From assembly GCF_036669915.1 (NCBI RefSeq), contig NC_089319.1:2771082-2835081 (forward strand): DNA of 64,000 nt. Direction: 5' to 3'. Position 1 is the first letter of the stretch. Each line of letters opens with the position of its first letter. This document shows, piece after piece, positions 13,001 to 24,965 of this stretch. The position numbers and the translations under genes were made by a program. The notes beneath the pieces are model-generated. The model had not been told where the DNA came from. It did not search any database and saw only the letters and a list, made by a program, of their open reading frames with translations. The DNA is from Pocillopora verrucosa (taxonomy: Eukaryota > Cnidaria > Anthozoa > Scleractinia > Pocilloporidae).

Positions 13001-14920
13001 TGGCTAATGCTTTTGCTAATCGAGTCTGCAATTGACAGAAAAATATAGAGAAATTAAGAAATTGATATTTCAGTGACTGTAACTGATAAATATTTTGCAT
13101 GTTACTAAGATTATATTCATTTGGTATTTCAAATTTTTTAAAATAGATTTATACAATATTTCATAAAAAAAAATGGCCTCCACTGATTTTCCACTGATCA
13201 CAAATAGAGTTAGTGCTTGTTTTTTATCACTGTTTCATTAAATCAAGATGGGCAAGAGAAAGGCAAAAAAAGAAAAGAGTACAACTACAAGTGAAAACAA
13301 CTTCTATCCATGGTGGTTTGAGTGATTACATTGAATATCTTATTGCACAATGCACTGAGTTTGCCATATCATGTACATCTTTAAGTTTCAGCATGTACAA
13401 TTGTCAGAGGGATCCATGACTTATAACACTAACTTTTATTCATAAATAAGTAAACATATTGTTAAGAAAGTACACACAAACCTGCATGATGATTTGATCT
13501 TCTTTCTTGATTGAGTCCATGATGGGCCTTATTATAGGGTTCAGTTTAATGGGGAGTTTATTCAAGAAGATCAGTGTGCTCGCAACACTTGCCTAAGGAA
13601 CCACAGAGAGAAGCAGAATTCAACACAATTAAACCTACAGTGTGTAGATCATCCTACCATTATCCTCATATCGAAACTGAAGCTAAACAAACCAGCTAAC
13701 TGTCATAGCAGTTGCAAACAAGACGTACCTAATATGTATATAGCTTTTGATATTCTGATTGTAATTGTCCTATGGTTGCCATTAAATGCCTTCTCTTTAT
13801 CTCTGCATCCTAAATATAAATTGTTTAATATGCTATGTGAAAAGAAAAGCATTGCCTTAAAAAAACAAGGCAAGGAAAACTCTGAAACCTGGCTAATCCT
13901 TGAGAACAGGATTAAACTGTCAGTAGCTTCTGAGCATTGAAAAATGTGTGGACATAAATTGCCAAGTCCATGGAGAAATCATTCTACCCCAACAACCCCA
14001 ACAACCACAACAGGTCTCCCTCAAGTCCCATAAAATTGTATAATGTAACTTTGTGTAAAATGCACTTTGGAAGCATGAGTAAAAAAGTAAAAATAGTTTC
14101 AAATGGTACAAACCTTAAGAGCCTGTGATAAAATTTTTTTAAAAACTTCCATGAAGATATCTGAGGCTAGCTTAACAGCATTGTCAACAGTATAGAAGCT
14201 TAAGATTGAAACAAGAGTGATTCATTATTGATCTCACCTTAAATGAACATTTAAAAGGCAAGCAGTAAAAAGTATATAAACAATTCCTAAATGAATATAC
14301 CTTTACCTTTCACAACCTAGGCATTGTCATTAAGGTGAAAACTTCTAGATACCTTTCAACAGCTGCTGACAAATAATTATATGTAGTACTTTACCATGGG
14401 CAAATTGTACCATGATAGTTCAATGTACATTGTCTCAGTCAAGAGCACTGTGTCTATGTTCATAAGATGTATAAATCTAAGTCAGCTATTCCTTACCCTG
14501 GCTGGATACCAACTGAGGCATTAATTCCTGTCTCTCACAATGCATTCAACAAGCCCTGAGAAAAGTAACACTAAATAAGCACATACATAATATTATACAA
14601 GTTTCTGATCATGTTCCCCTCCAAACAAGTCAGCTGTGATCCACACTCAAATTACACTCTGAAATTCCTGCATTTTGTACAAAACTATTTACCCTCTCTA
14701 GAATAATTATGTCCTACTTAAAATTGCTTTGAAAAGAATAACACCAGTCCCTTAACTTCTTTTGTTGGTGTACAGTAAATCTTGCAAGAAGGTTTTTGCT
14801 TCTCATCTGACAATCTGTTCACAGTCTTGTGTTGAGCATAGCTATTGCATCATACACAATTTGTTCAGATAGAATATTGTTTAACTGTGCAGTATTTTCC
14901 TCAGGACAACTGCATTCCCA
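10057..14920 (-). pseudogene. BTAF1 pseudogene: HEAT-region exons 18-28 (damaged)
   Basis: Exon positions from gene 5' to 3': 14807-14920, 14497-14555, 14114-14198, 13729-13809, 13482-13592, 12720-13025, 12195-12317, 11886-12030, 11297-11403, 10676-10877, 10057-10205. The two nonsense codons, the frameshift and both lost splice sites fall here. The CGA-to-TGA change in exon 23 is a CpG-type transition. The exons are otherwise recognisable as the TBP-binding superhelix region of BTAF1. Confidence 0.88.
10313..10500. repeat. G-rich dispersed repeat, copy 1
   Basis: G-rich segment with runs of 5-10 G and a recurring frame of GGGATCACTCGG, GATCAGT, GGAAAATTAACTGCC and ACTACAAAGC. Paralogous copy at about 39,795-39,990. 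A third, diverged copy lies in a MEIOB intron at about 55,930-56,130, which shows that it is a dispersed family. Confidence 0.6.
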
Positions 14921-15059
14921 CTAGTCAGAACCACAAATTAATCAAGGTGGGCGAGGGAGGGGGGAAATAACTTACTGCAGGGTAAATTTGCAAGGTTAGA
15001 TGAGAGTAATTTAAGTTCACCAAAGGTAATATAAGCCCATTGTTGTGACTCTGTACTTG

Positions 15060-15090
15060 TCAATGGATGAGGGAGTGGTGATTTGATTTT
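15060..15090. other. Duplication junction: BTAF1 intron to NPLOC4-side sequence
   Basis: Up to 15,075 the sequence matches the BTAF1 intron between exons 17 and 18 (46,045 in the right copy). From 15,076 it no longer matches and leads into the NPLOC4 3' exons. No target-site duplication or long microhomology is obvious. Confidence 0.75.
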
Positions 15091-16544
15091 ACATTTGAAA
15101 CCTTCGTTTCGTCAAAAAAATACTTTAAGAATCACTTTTTCCCAACTTAACGGAATAACGTGTCAGACCGAGATGTAACAACTTAACTTGTGTCACACTT
15201 ACAGAAATTCTACACAGCTATCCCAAACTTGTTCTTTTAATTTTCGCTCTCTTATGCCTATACACACGACTTTGTAGTAACTTGCAGCTCGCTTTACCTA
15301 AAAGAACGTAAAACTGAAACATAAATGCAGATTGTAGGAGTAAAATGAGAGGTTTAAGTTTCTTTTTTGTCATTTTTTCAGTGTACATTAAATACATTCA
15401 CCTCACGTCGCGTTCTGTCATGCATAATTCGCGCAAAAAACGAGTGACACCCAGGAGCATGTTATGAAGTAGACTTTTATTGCCATTAACTTTGATTTAT
15501 ACACCAAAATCAGATGAAGTTAAGCTTTGCTAATTTGCTCAGTACACAGGTGGAGTGGGTACATGAACGATTTCCTAGGAAACGAAAATCGATCTCATAG
15601 CCACGACAACTAACATTAACACTTCGTATGAAAACTCAAAACTGAAAAATAGATAACTCTGGGTATGAAAGACTTATCTGGAGGTATGAGCTGTTCCCAA
15701 ATAGTCCTTAAATTTCTGTCTTAAGGGTCCTTCTCGCTTAATAAGCTCGATCGATGGTCAGCGCTTGGTAACCACCCTATCTCCGAAATATGGTTGCGCG
15801 GGCTCAACGTTTGGCTTCCGTAAACAGTGCGCCAAATCCGTCAACGGTTCTCGATAGTCATTGCCTTGTTTCGATCTCAAATACTGTGTAATGAGGGAGA
15901 TTTCAGCGGCCAGTAGTGCTCTCAGCACTAAAGTTTTAATACTGCAAAGGTATCCCACATGTGGTTGAAGTTATAAAAACCCATAGAATATGGTCCAACA
16001 TTTTAACTGTATAGTGCTGATTGGTGAGGAGATATGGAGAGGTTTCCATCAAAGCCGGTCACCGGTGGCCTACCGCCATAAATAAGACCTCTGCCGTCTG
16101 TTTAGCCTGTCTATGAGTTTTGCCTTAAGCCTCTTTTTTGGGCACAGCTGACTGTAACAACATTGGCAGCCGCTTGTGGATAAATATTTTGAAACACCTG
16201 GAAAGGTGTTGAGAGCACAGTACTTTGACTGTTTACATCAAAGTATCCAACCATTGCTATCCACTGTTGCTATCTGAATTATATTGTGATACAGGACGTG
16301 TGTTCAAAAAGAGCAGCAAAAATGGACAAGAACATCTCGCAACTAGCCATATGTGAGTTGCTTGGAGCATTGTTGCATTAAATTGTGGGCCTATTTGCTA
16401 TAACCATATACTTGCAGAGGTGTTTAGTTTCATAATAAAGGTATTTTTCAACTGTTGTTTGCTATGTGAGGTAAAAATTGTACTTAGCTCTGTACTTTGG
16501 TGCAATTCATGTAACTGTGTTTTTTTCTTTTCACTTGTGTGCAG
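15076..16544. other. Non-coding stretch, probably NPLOC4 intron remnant
   Basis: I find no supported exon on either strand. The next exon (16,545) begins after a normal acceptor, so this stretch is likely the 3' part of the NPLOC4 intron in which the duplication breakpoint fell. Confidence 0.5.
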
Positions 16545-18122
16545 GATTTTCACACTTTAGTGAGATACTTAAACCAGTTCCCTCCTGGTGAGTTCCTACC
16601 CGCTATGTCCAATTTTCATCTCCTAGTTTTTCTGGCAACTTCCAACATCCTTCCTTTAAAGGTAATGTTCATTTGTTGGCTTCAAGCCTGTGATGAGATC
16701 ACAGCTAATGAACTGCAAAGAGATGCTTTGTAGCCATAATCTGGTTTCGGCGTCAAATCAATAAACAGCAAAGAGAAGCTTTTAATTCTTTCTTGAATAA
16801 ACCCAGGGCCAGGTTGTAAGTGTGAAATCTGATTTCAGATCTGAAAGTTTTTGAAGAAAATTCAGTCGAATTTCTTTTTGTCTAGAATATGACTATTTGA
16901 CGCTGTAAAAAGAACACAGAAAATTATTCCAAAAATGCTTTTGAACAAAGGAAAAAATAAATACAGATTGCAATTTAGCCTTGGGTTAGTGCTAATCAAC
17001 TCTTGAACAACCGGGCCCAGAACCATAGCAACTGCTAAGGCAAGGGGAAGATACAAAGGCAACATAATAAGCCAGTATGAACTGGAGTGATGAACAAAGT
17101 GACAAGCTCTAAGCAGGAGGAGGATGTGGCTGTAAACTTGATCAGAGGATTCTGACCACTCACAATGTAGCATAACCCTTTACACCCTAACATCAGTATG
17201 CATATTCTCCATACTGTTCTGTAAACATTTCCTAAGATGCTGACATGGAGAATTTGTCCAACAATCAAGAGTTTCTTAAGTAGGTGATCAGCTCCTTCAT
17301 TCTCCTGACCTTAATGTTTGATTCAGGCGTGATATGGTAAGGAGAAATTAGATGCCAGTCACTCTCAGAGGTTCAAGGGTAAAAAAGCCTGAATCAATCT
17401 GTAGCTTGCACAACGGAGGGAAAAATCAGCCAGGCTGGATTCAATTACTTCTTCTTGCACTAAATTTATGTAGAGGTTTTCATGTCTCACTTCTGTTGAT
17501 TATTTGTGTTGTGGCAGGATCACCAAGGAGATCTGTGTACAGCAATCAGAAACAAAGATGCTGAATTGGCTCGGCGCTGGAGTAAAAGTGAACAGTGGTG
17601 CAAAGTGATACAACTTATGCAAGCTGCAAAGGGTAAAATGGTTCCCACAATATCTTTTTTCTTTCCTGTTATTTTCTGTCCCTCTTTTTTTTTTCTTTTT
17701 TTTTTTTAAGTTCTTTTTATTGAATTCTCCCAACCTCCAGAGAGAGGGTCCATATGCTGGTATTGATTGGTTAAGTTTTTTTTACTAGTTCAACAACTAT
17801 TTTTTTTACAGTACAATTTTAATAAAATTGGAACCAAGCGCCTGCAGTATATATATATATATTTTTTGTTTTTATAAAATTAAATTCCATATTGTTATTT
17901 TGTTTTCCCTTTACAAATTAATATATCTTATCAGGCATCTATGCTTACGGTTAAAATATTCCCTCCCCAGCCCCCTCACCAGAGCCACAAGGATCAGGGG
18001 AGGTGGACATGCTTGATACGTCCCATTCCCCCAGTGGTGCAGGCTGGTCGTGCAAGCACTGTACGTTTATGAACCAACACAGACACGAGAACTGTGATAT
18101 GTGTGGCTTGCCTCAACACTGA
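16545..18122 (+). pseudogene. NPLOC4: NPLOC4 3' fragment (last three exons, NZF finger)
   Basis: Three exons join in frame with GT-AG borders: 16545-16661 (phase 0), 17518-17632 (phase 1) and 17971-18122 with stop. The product fragment reads FHLLVFLATSNILPLK, then an acidic/basic helix with RRWSKSEQW, then a C-terminal NZF zinc finger WSCKHCTFMNQ and CDMCGLP. This matches the C-terminus of NPL4, the p97/VCP cofactor that with UFD1 delivers ubiquitylated substrates; the NZF finger binds ubiquitin. The N-terminal UBX-like, zinc-finger and MPN-like parts are absent: only about 1.5 kb separates exon one of the fragment from the duplication junction. A full gene is expected left of the window. AATAAA at 18483-18488 may be the poly(A) signal. 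If transcribed, the fragment could make only a ubiquitin-binding stub. Confidence 0.88.
17174..17382. repeat. MITE-like element, ACCCTTT...AAGGGT family, copy 1
   Basis: It starts ACCCTTTACACCC and ends GAGGTTCAAGGGT, so the ends are short imperfect inverted repeats. It lies in an NPLOC4 intron. Related copies are at 45117-45322, 52465-52674 and, more diverged, about 54040-54200, all in BTAF1 introns. Confidence 0.6.
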
Positions 18123-21100
18123 GAAAACTGATTAAAAGTTTGTTGGAAATCATTATTGCTAAAAGTCAAGATGAAACTGCAGGACAGACAACAAGACACA
18201 GAATTCAGATAATTGTTTAGTTCGGCTCCGCTGAACATATTTTGGCTTTTTGAGAAGTTCCGCTAAGAACGTTTCTATTTTATCGCCAGCGGAATTGTTA
18301 ACGACACCATTGAAAATACATCTCTACTTCTCTACACCACATTTAACTGAAAAATAATTTCTGATACCAGCAGGCGAAACAGCGCGTGCTAAAACCAATG
18401 AAGATATTTCAGACGTTGATCTACTGGTGTGGTGCTTTATACAGTGAATGAAAGGGTGTGACAGAGATGTTCTGTGGAACCAAATAAAGCAGTCATTGTT
18501 TCTGAGATTTACAAGCTGTACTCACAATTTAGAACATGCTTTACGTTAGAGCATTTAAAGATTATCAAGTTCTTTGAATAGTAAGGATGAAGGTGTGGTC
18601 TTTCCTATTTTATCGTTTTTGCTTCTTCATAAAAAAACCCACGAAATCGAATTTCTTCAGATAGATAGGAGATAGATAGGAGGCAGTTCAGATCTCGGTT
18701 TCATAAATGTTAGCACACAAACAGACTTTTTTTCTCGTTTTTTCGACTTGAGTAGAAAAATGAAATTGAGAATAGAATGGAATAAATATCACCGCACCTG
18801 ACATTGATCAATTATGTTTAAAACGAATTTTTAGGTGATACCAAGAATTGATGACTAAAGTTATCCCACTCGCCCGTCTCTGATTAGTTTTTTAGAGGGG
18901 TGTGCTCCGATGAAAATTGAATATTGGAACATAGAGATAAAAAAAGGGAAAAAAGCGTCTCACCTTAGCCGAGGCAAGCTGGAATAGGTCCGGTGTCGGG
19001 CTATCTTGGGTTTCGTTATTAGTGCCAATCCACAAAATTAATGGAGCACATACTCCACCTCAAGGGTGTTCTAAAATGCTCTAGTTCCCCCTTCCACTGT
19101 GTTGCTCAGACAGGAAACCTGTAAAATTTGATTTGTAAACGAATTTGCTTTACGAGGGTGAACTTATTGAATACCCCTCCTTGAAATTGTCTGCGTCATT
19201 TCGTGATGAAATCCGCTCGAATATGGGATTTCATTTTAGGCCACAAATGGACAAACCTTTATCTCAATTAATTTATTTCTATTCTGATGATTTCTGAGAC
19301 AACGCAGTCTGACTAAGCTATATGAACACATGTCGTAGGGAGCTGATAACCAGGTGAAAACGTTATGCTTCCATGACCGCAAACCAATTGCAAGTGGACA
19401 CACATACAGAATGTTCTTTCCAAAAAGATTTGAAAACTTCATAAATGCACGTTACCAATATCATGATAACAACCAGTATGGTAAACCTAACTTTCAACAG
19501 AACTTCCTTCCTCGCCGCACGTTTTGCCAGCTATAATAAATTCTTCTGTCATCTTCTTGTTACAAAATTTAGTCAATAAAAAACACACGGCAAGTTCACT
19601 AATTTTACTCATACTTTTTCGTTAATTTCTTCACTCTTTTATGTTACGATTTCCTCTTTCCTTGAAAATCTTGACCCGTTTACATTTTCCTCGACATCAT
19701 ATTTAATTTCGTTTGACCGGAAAAATCTCTGAAACAAGAAACAAATACGAAGCTTTTCCCACTTTTGGGCAAAATCCAGAGATTCTTGATCACGTACAAA
19801 ACAACGTAAATATAAATTACTTGGTAAAATTTCCGCACAGCCCCATACTTCATTATGCATTCAGTTCTTGAATAGAGAAAACAATGACTAAAACAATACA
19901 TTGCCATTGGGAAAACAGATTTGTTTTACAATAGTATGGGGCTGTGCGGAAATTTTACCAATTACTTTAACGAGCCGTATGATAAAAGTATTAAGAACAT
20001 TTCATATCAATGGTTTCCGGGCGAAAAACTCTGGTTGTAATATTGACTTAAACAAGTGATCAGTGTTTGTTTGACGGAATAAAACTAAACCATTTGCACT
20101 TAGCCTTGTTTCACGCTCACGGTCCTTTTAGTAAATACATTCTTAGCGGCACGACATTTTGAATATTTCTAACGTTATGAAACCATATGCAAATTAAATT
20201 CAAATTTCATTTTTAACTCGTGAATTGCGCGCATGCGCAAGAGCGAGTTATAGATACCATGTGGGGAATGACATTCATTCGCTCGCTCGATTGGTCGATT
20301 CCTGTAAACTTTTTTTAGATTTTAGGCTTTTGAGTGCATTTGATAGTTTTTAGTGAGCAGTAAACAGAAGAAATGGCGACCTTTGTTGCTAAGAATAGTG
20401 GTGGGGTAAAAAAGAAGCCAATGATAATCTTAAAAGAGTTTTTTTTCGTTTTAGTATCAACAAGCGGCGCCAGCGACTGGCAGGCATACAAGGATTCACA
20501 CTGAAATAACAGAACAACCTTCGTTTTTCATGAAATTGTAATTTACAATCCTTGAACTCGAAAACAATCCGAAGATTCATTGAAAATATTACTTACTGCG
20601 AAGCGCTCGAAGTTTACAGATGTTCAAAAGCTTTTTCTGTTATGGCGTAAGATTGAGGACAAAATTGATTATTACGTTTCCTCGCGTGTGTTTTTCCTGT
20701 GTGAAGCAACAAAAGATGCCGGCGACTGACGAAATTACAAGTTAACACGAAAATCAAATAACACCTAAACAAACAATTTTAGCTACCGATTTTCAGTGAA
20801 TTTTTAAAGAACAATTTTCTTTTAAGTTTCAAGACAATTTGAAGATTCAACATACATACAACGTACTAAAATGCGAAAGTTACACCACAAAATTGATAAA
20901 TAGGCCTGAAATGAAATTCTATCTTGTTATTGATTATAAGTTGCCTAGCACGTGACCTAAATCTACCCAGGCGGAGATCCAAAATGACGGTGGCAGGCTT
21001 GGCTTAGTCATATCACTCAAAACTCGTTCCAGTTTGTCTGATTTGATAAAGAGGGAATCGTTAATGTTTTCATTAAGACAGTATTGCTTTGATTTTCTAA

Positions 21101-24100
21101 TATTTACAACGAAAGACAGTAAATTTCACTTTTCACCCACATTTACTTCCAACCTTTTCTTTTGAACCAGAAACAAAAATGATAGACGTTTAAAACACAT
21201 GACATCATCCACCTTGTCAAATGTAAGAGCATGATCATTTCAATTGTAATGCCTTCTTATCCCAACGTTACTTTGTTTCTTTGCTACATTAGTGAATACT
21301 GAACTACTGCTCTAGATATGACAATCAACCACAAAGTTCCCTAAACCAGATAACATCAAACATCATGTGTCAAAATCATGTGTCAATTCACGAGTTTGCT
21401 CACAGAGCACTTTGATTTTTGTTATGATTACACCTTGACTATATCTTCTTTTCAAATTCATTGCAAAATTGTCCGTGACCTTATTGCTTCGCAGCAATTT
21501 AGGCTTAAAATAATTAGTTTCTTATGTTAGGGGTGATAAAAAATCCTAATCAAATAATTTGAGACGTGATTAGGATGAGAATCATCCGAGTATTACATAT
21601 GTGATTGCTGTCGTTTCCTGCGGCTATAATTAATAATAAGGACTTTTAGCAAACCACGACGGCGACGGCAACGAGACGTGGCAAAACAAAAAACAATAGC
21701 AAAACAAAAGCTCAGCACTTGCAAAAGAACAACGTGAAATCATCAACGTTTGCGTGGTCCGAGAAAGGAAACCCCGACGGTAAATTATTTAAGTTTCCAT
21801 TTAAAACTCAACGCTGCTCGCATAAGTTATGCTGGGGTTAACTCTTCGCCCCGTAAGAGATTATAAACACATCCCGGCTTAGTATCCAGTCATCATTTGG
21901 CATTCAAGCCTGACTTTTGAACAAATGTCACCAATTCTTGACCTCGGCATTGAAGCGGGGCTTAATTATACTACAACATCGAAGCCAAGTCCAAAATTAG
22001 GTAAGGATTTTAGAGATGAGATGAAGAAAATGGCAAGCTTAGGAAACGAGTGGCTAACGCATCAAAAAATGCCAACGGGGAAATCTGTACGAGGAACGCC
22101 TTCCCTTGCGAACCGGTTTTCTCACAATTTTGCCTGCAGCTAAACTGGAGTTAGGTGACACGTTCAAAATTCAAAATGACAATTTTTTTTTCTTTTAGAG
22201 AGTAATGATTTATGGCTGATTCAGCCAACAGGTTCGCAGTCAGCTTCAAAAAATAATTAAAAACCCGGGGAATCCGGTAAATAATTGAAGCCAAGTGTGT
22301 GAACCTTTTTGCCCATATCTTCATCAGAGCAGTTGTTTACGTTTATATGATTCAGAGAAATTTTACCATTGAATCTATTTCGAGGTTGTTTATAAAATTC
22401 TTTGGATGGTTGTAATCTGACAGACCGTGGCAAAATTACGTGGTGGTTGAATGAACTAACCAGAAATTACACCGCTCATATCTTGCTTTATCCAGCGAGA
22501 AGAACGTGGATATCTTTCCATAATTAGTTGTTATATAGATAAAGCAATCCAAGATATCGTAAGATTGTGACAAGAAACTCGTTTCGCCTAAGCAAATGTC
22601 GCCTATGATCGCCACTTTATGTCGAGCTTTGTTTGAAATTTAGCTTTAATTTCCAGAATGTTCTGGAAAAAAGAGCTTTCTCTCTGGCTTTGAAACGTTA
22701 TTCATTGTCACCGACAACAATCCTTTGTAGGATCTCATTCTCTAACCCGAACACATAACATAATCAACATTTGATTTTGTTGATCTGAACTGGAAAAAAG
22801 TTTTTAGCATCAGTAAACCTGTCTCTCACGTCACACCTTACCAAAGGAATGTAAAAAAATAGTATATCTTTATTATTCTGTACACGTCGCCGCTTATCGC
22901 TTCATCGCTTACAACTATCAAAGCTCTAGTTGGTTTGGATCTCAGATAATTCGATTGTCACCAACTCATTTAAGAAATATAGCGAGGGAAGATTCAACAC
23001 TGTCTTCCACCGTGACATTGGCGGTTGAGTTTCAAACTACTTTCCCGTAGCAGCAAATGTGACTCCGTCTACAGCCGTTTACAGCGTATAGGTAAGACTA
23101 CTTGCGTGTATTATTTCGTGTACATTTGTTATCCGACTAAATGCTGGTGTTTCGTAGTTTGTCATGTATTTATCGCATTTCTGTTCAACTTCAGCGAGTT
23201 TACATTCCAAAAACATTTCCCTGTAACACTGTAAGCGACAATGGAGTTGACTAATACTGGTATAATGATGTCTCAGTAAACCAATTAAAAGCCCCTGATT
23301 TGTATTTTAAGTCAAACGACATCGCATATGTGCGTGCACGTTGATCAATGCCAGTAGTGTCTCCCTGAGAAACTCAGTTTGTCTAATGCCTATTAGAAGA
23401 GAGAGTCAACGCTCATCACAAGCTATCTCATACGAATGTGTGCTTGTTTGTGTTGCGATTCTCGTAAAGAAAACAAACGCAGTCAAGTCAACATATGTCA
23501 GAATGGACGCCATCTTGGATTTTGATGAAAACTTTTATCTTACCAAAACAAGTGTAGGAATTACAATTTTCTTCTCAGACATGCTTAATTAAAGTATTCT
23601 TAGCCCTTTTGAACACTCCTTACATCGTGCTGTTTTAAAAATAGGGCAACGTAATTCGACGACTCAGTATGGAAAAAGCTTGAAAAATATTATAATTGAT
23701 CCGCTTAAGTGAGGCCCCTACAGTCAGGAATGGATTACCTTGATTCTATATGACAGGTCACGGTTTGTTTATTTCGCAAAATTCGTCTCTTTGGTGTTTG
23801 TCTTTTCCTGTAAGCTATTACTTTTAAGATTTTCTTTATTTCTAGATAATAAAGGATCTAAAAATCCTCAATGGCTAACGACACCAGTAATTGTGCTGAG
23901 TGGATGGAGATAAATATTCACTTCCTAAGGGCATCTTTAAGAATACAAAACGATATGTTTTAGCAAAAAATTATTAGTGAACAATAACATTATTGTCTTA
24001 GTCACAGTTTGATAAGCAAGTCAGTCGGATCTTTGAATAATTTTTCAATTTATCTTCATTTCATTTCATTCTTGCGGTGCTATCTCTAGCGGCAATTATC

Positions 24101-24965
24101 CATGGCAACTGCTGGGGACATAGAACTTACCGTTGATCAAGATGAACATTGAACCAGTATGTGGTGTTTTGATGTTTGTCAATGTCATCGATAGGAATTT
24201 TTTGCAAAAAATCCGCTTCGGTTGATGATTATGTCTCAGGATAATAACATACATATACAGTAATTATCGAAGGCTGAAAACGCACCAATATAGGAGTAAA
24301 CGTACAATTAAATTGAGTTTATTTTAAGAATTTTGCCACAGGTTAAACAACACTGAGGTGTAAAGGAGTATGATCATATAGATTGTTTTGGTGGAATTCT
24401 GAATCCAAAGAAATTCTTTTTTTCCCGGATGCGATCAACCTTTGTCTTCTCCTTACATTATTTCAATATTTGAATACATTGTAAAACATGCTGGTGATTT
24501 ATTTGCATGGAAAGTGTCTGACCGGCTAGGAGGAAACGTTTTACTCGGATCTCTGTAGGAAAAGGCCAATTTGATTTTCACACTACGTGATACATATCTT
24601 CACGATCACGGCCTTATGTCACGCTTTTTTTAAGTCACGCAAAAGCAGGTTTGAAAAACATTTGCAAGCAATTTTAAAAGAGAAATCAGTGATCCAGAGG
24701 TATTAAAAACTAGTTTGATGTAACACCCTTGCTGGCCTTGAGATGTAACGGACACTGATTTTTGGAAGTGTGGATAAAAAGTTGAGACATTAAGATCGAA
24801 CGTCAAACTTACCAAAAATTTTTGTCTGGGTCAATTGGTTTTAAAATCCGATATCTTATTCATTCTACCAGTGCTAAGCCAGGAAGACTGACGAAAAAGC
24901 AAGAAGAAAATTTCTCGGTAAAAAAGTCATTGACCTCTGCTCAATTAACGATCCAGTATTTCTTC
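18123..24965. other. Gene-poor interval upstream of the receptor gene
   Basis: About 6.8 kb without a supported gene. It holds the NPLOC4 3' UTR, a GATA-rich microsatellite patch near 18,659-18,682, the foldback element at 19,821-19,961, and a segment near 21,650-21,790 (GACGGCGACGGCAACGAGA, TAGCAAAACAAAAGC) that resembles a dispersed coral repeat from memory only. A 72-codon ATG frame at 21,925-22,143 has no recognisable homology and no support. The promoter of the receptor should lie at the right end. Confidence 0.55.
19821..19961. mobile_element. Short foldback element / MITE (141 bp)
   Basis: The first 29 bp (19821-19849, TTGGTAAAATTTCCGC and onward) and the last 29 bp (19933-19961) are perfect inverted complements. 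The element is flanked on both sides by TTAC (19817-19820 and 19962-19965), a possible 4-bp target duplication. The interior of 83 bp has no coding capacity. The superfamily is unknown. A hairpin-forming RNA is the alternative reading. Confidence 0.75.

Larger units (their letters stand above)
2266..14920 (-). pseudogene. BTAF1: BTAF1 duplicate, 5'-truncated pseudogene (exons 18-44)
   Basis: Copy of the 3' portion of the BTAF1 gene at 31,717-54,827. It lacks exons 1-17 (start codon, N-terminal HEAT repeats). Remaining exons carry lesions relative to the intact copy: exon 18 donor GT changed to AT (14805-14806); exon 21 has 4 extra bases near 13736-13743, giving a frameshift and a TAG; the exon 22 acceptor and first 7 bases are deleted (after 13592); exon 23 CGA became TGA (12780-12782); exon 26 GAA became TAA (11309-11311). 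Exon 25 also lacks 9 bases in frame. The ATPase exons at 2,266-9,111 are still open, with intact splice sites, so a short transcript is conceivable, but no full product is possible. Confidence 0.93.
1..15075. other. Segmental duplication, left copy (partial)
   Basis: This stretch is collinear with about 29,100-46,045: receptor LRR end, spacer, then BTAF1 exons 44 to 18 with their introns, all in the same order and orientation. Intron sequence is mostly identical with scattered substitutions and indels. Collinearity stops abruptly after the shared GATGAGGGAG at 15,075 (46,045 in the right copy). The left limit lies outside the window. A tandem duplication of about 31 kb explains the arrangement. 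Joining of two haplotypes during assembly is an alternative. Confidence 0.9.

Noticed and set aside
21925..22143. A small 72-codon gene with an ATG
   Set aside because: No recognisable domain, no splice or poly(A) context, and the length is unremarkable for this base composition.
24822..24965. Upstream extension of the HEPN exon frame
   Set aside because: The frame stays open but begins at TTG without an ATG. The first ATG is at 24,966, just before the conserved domain.
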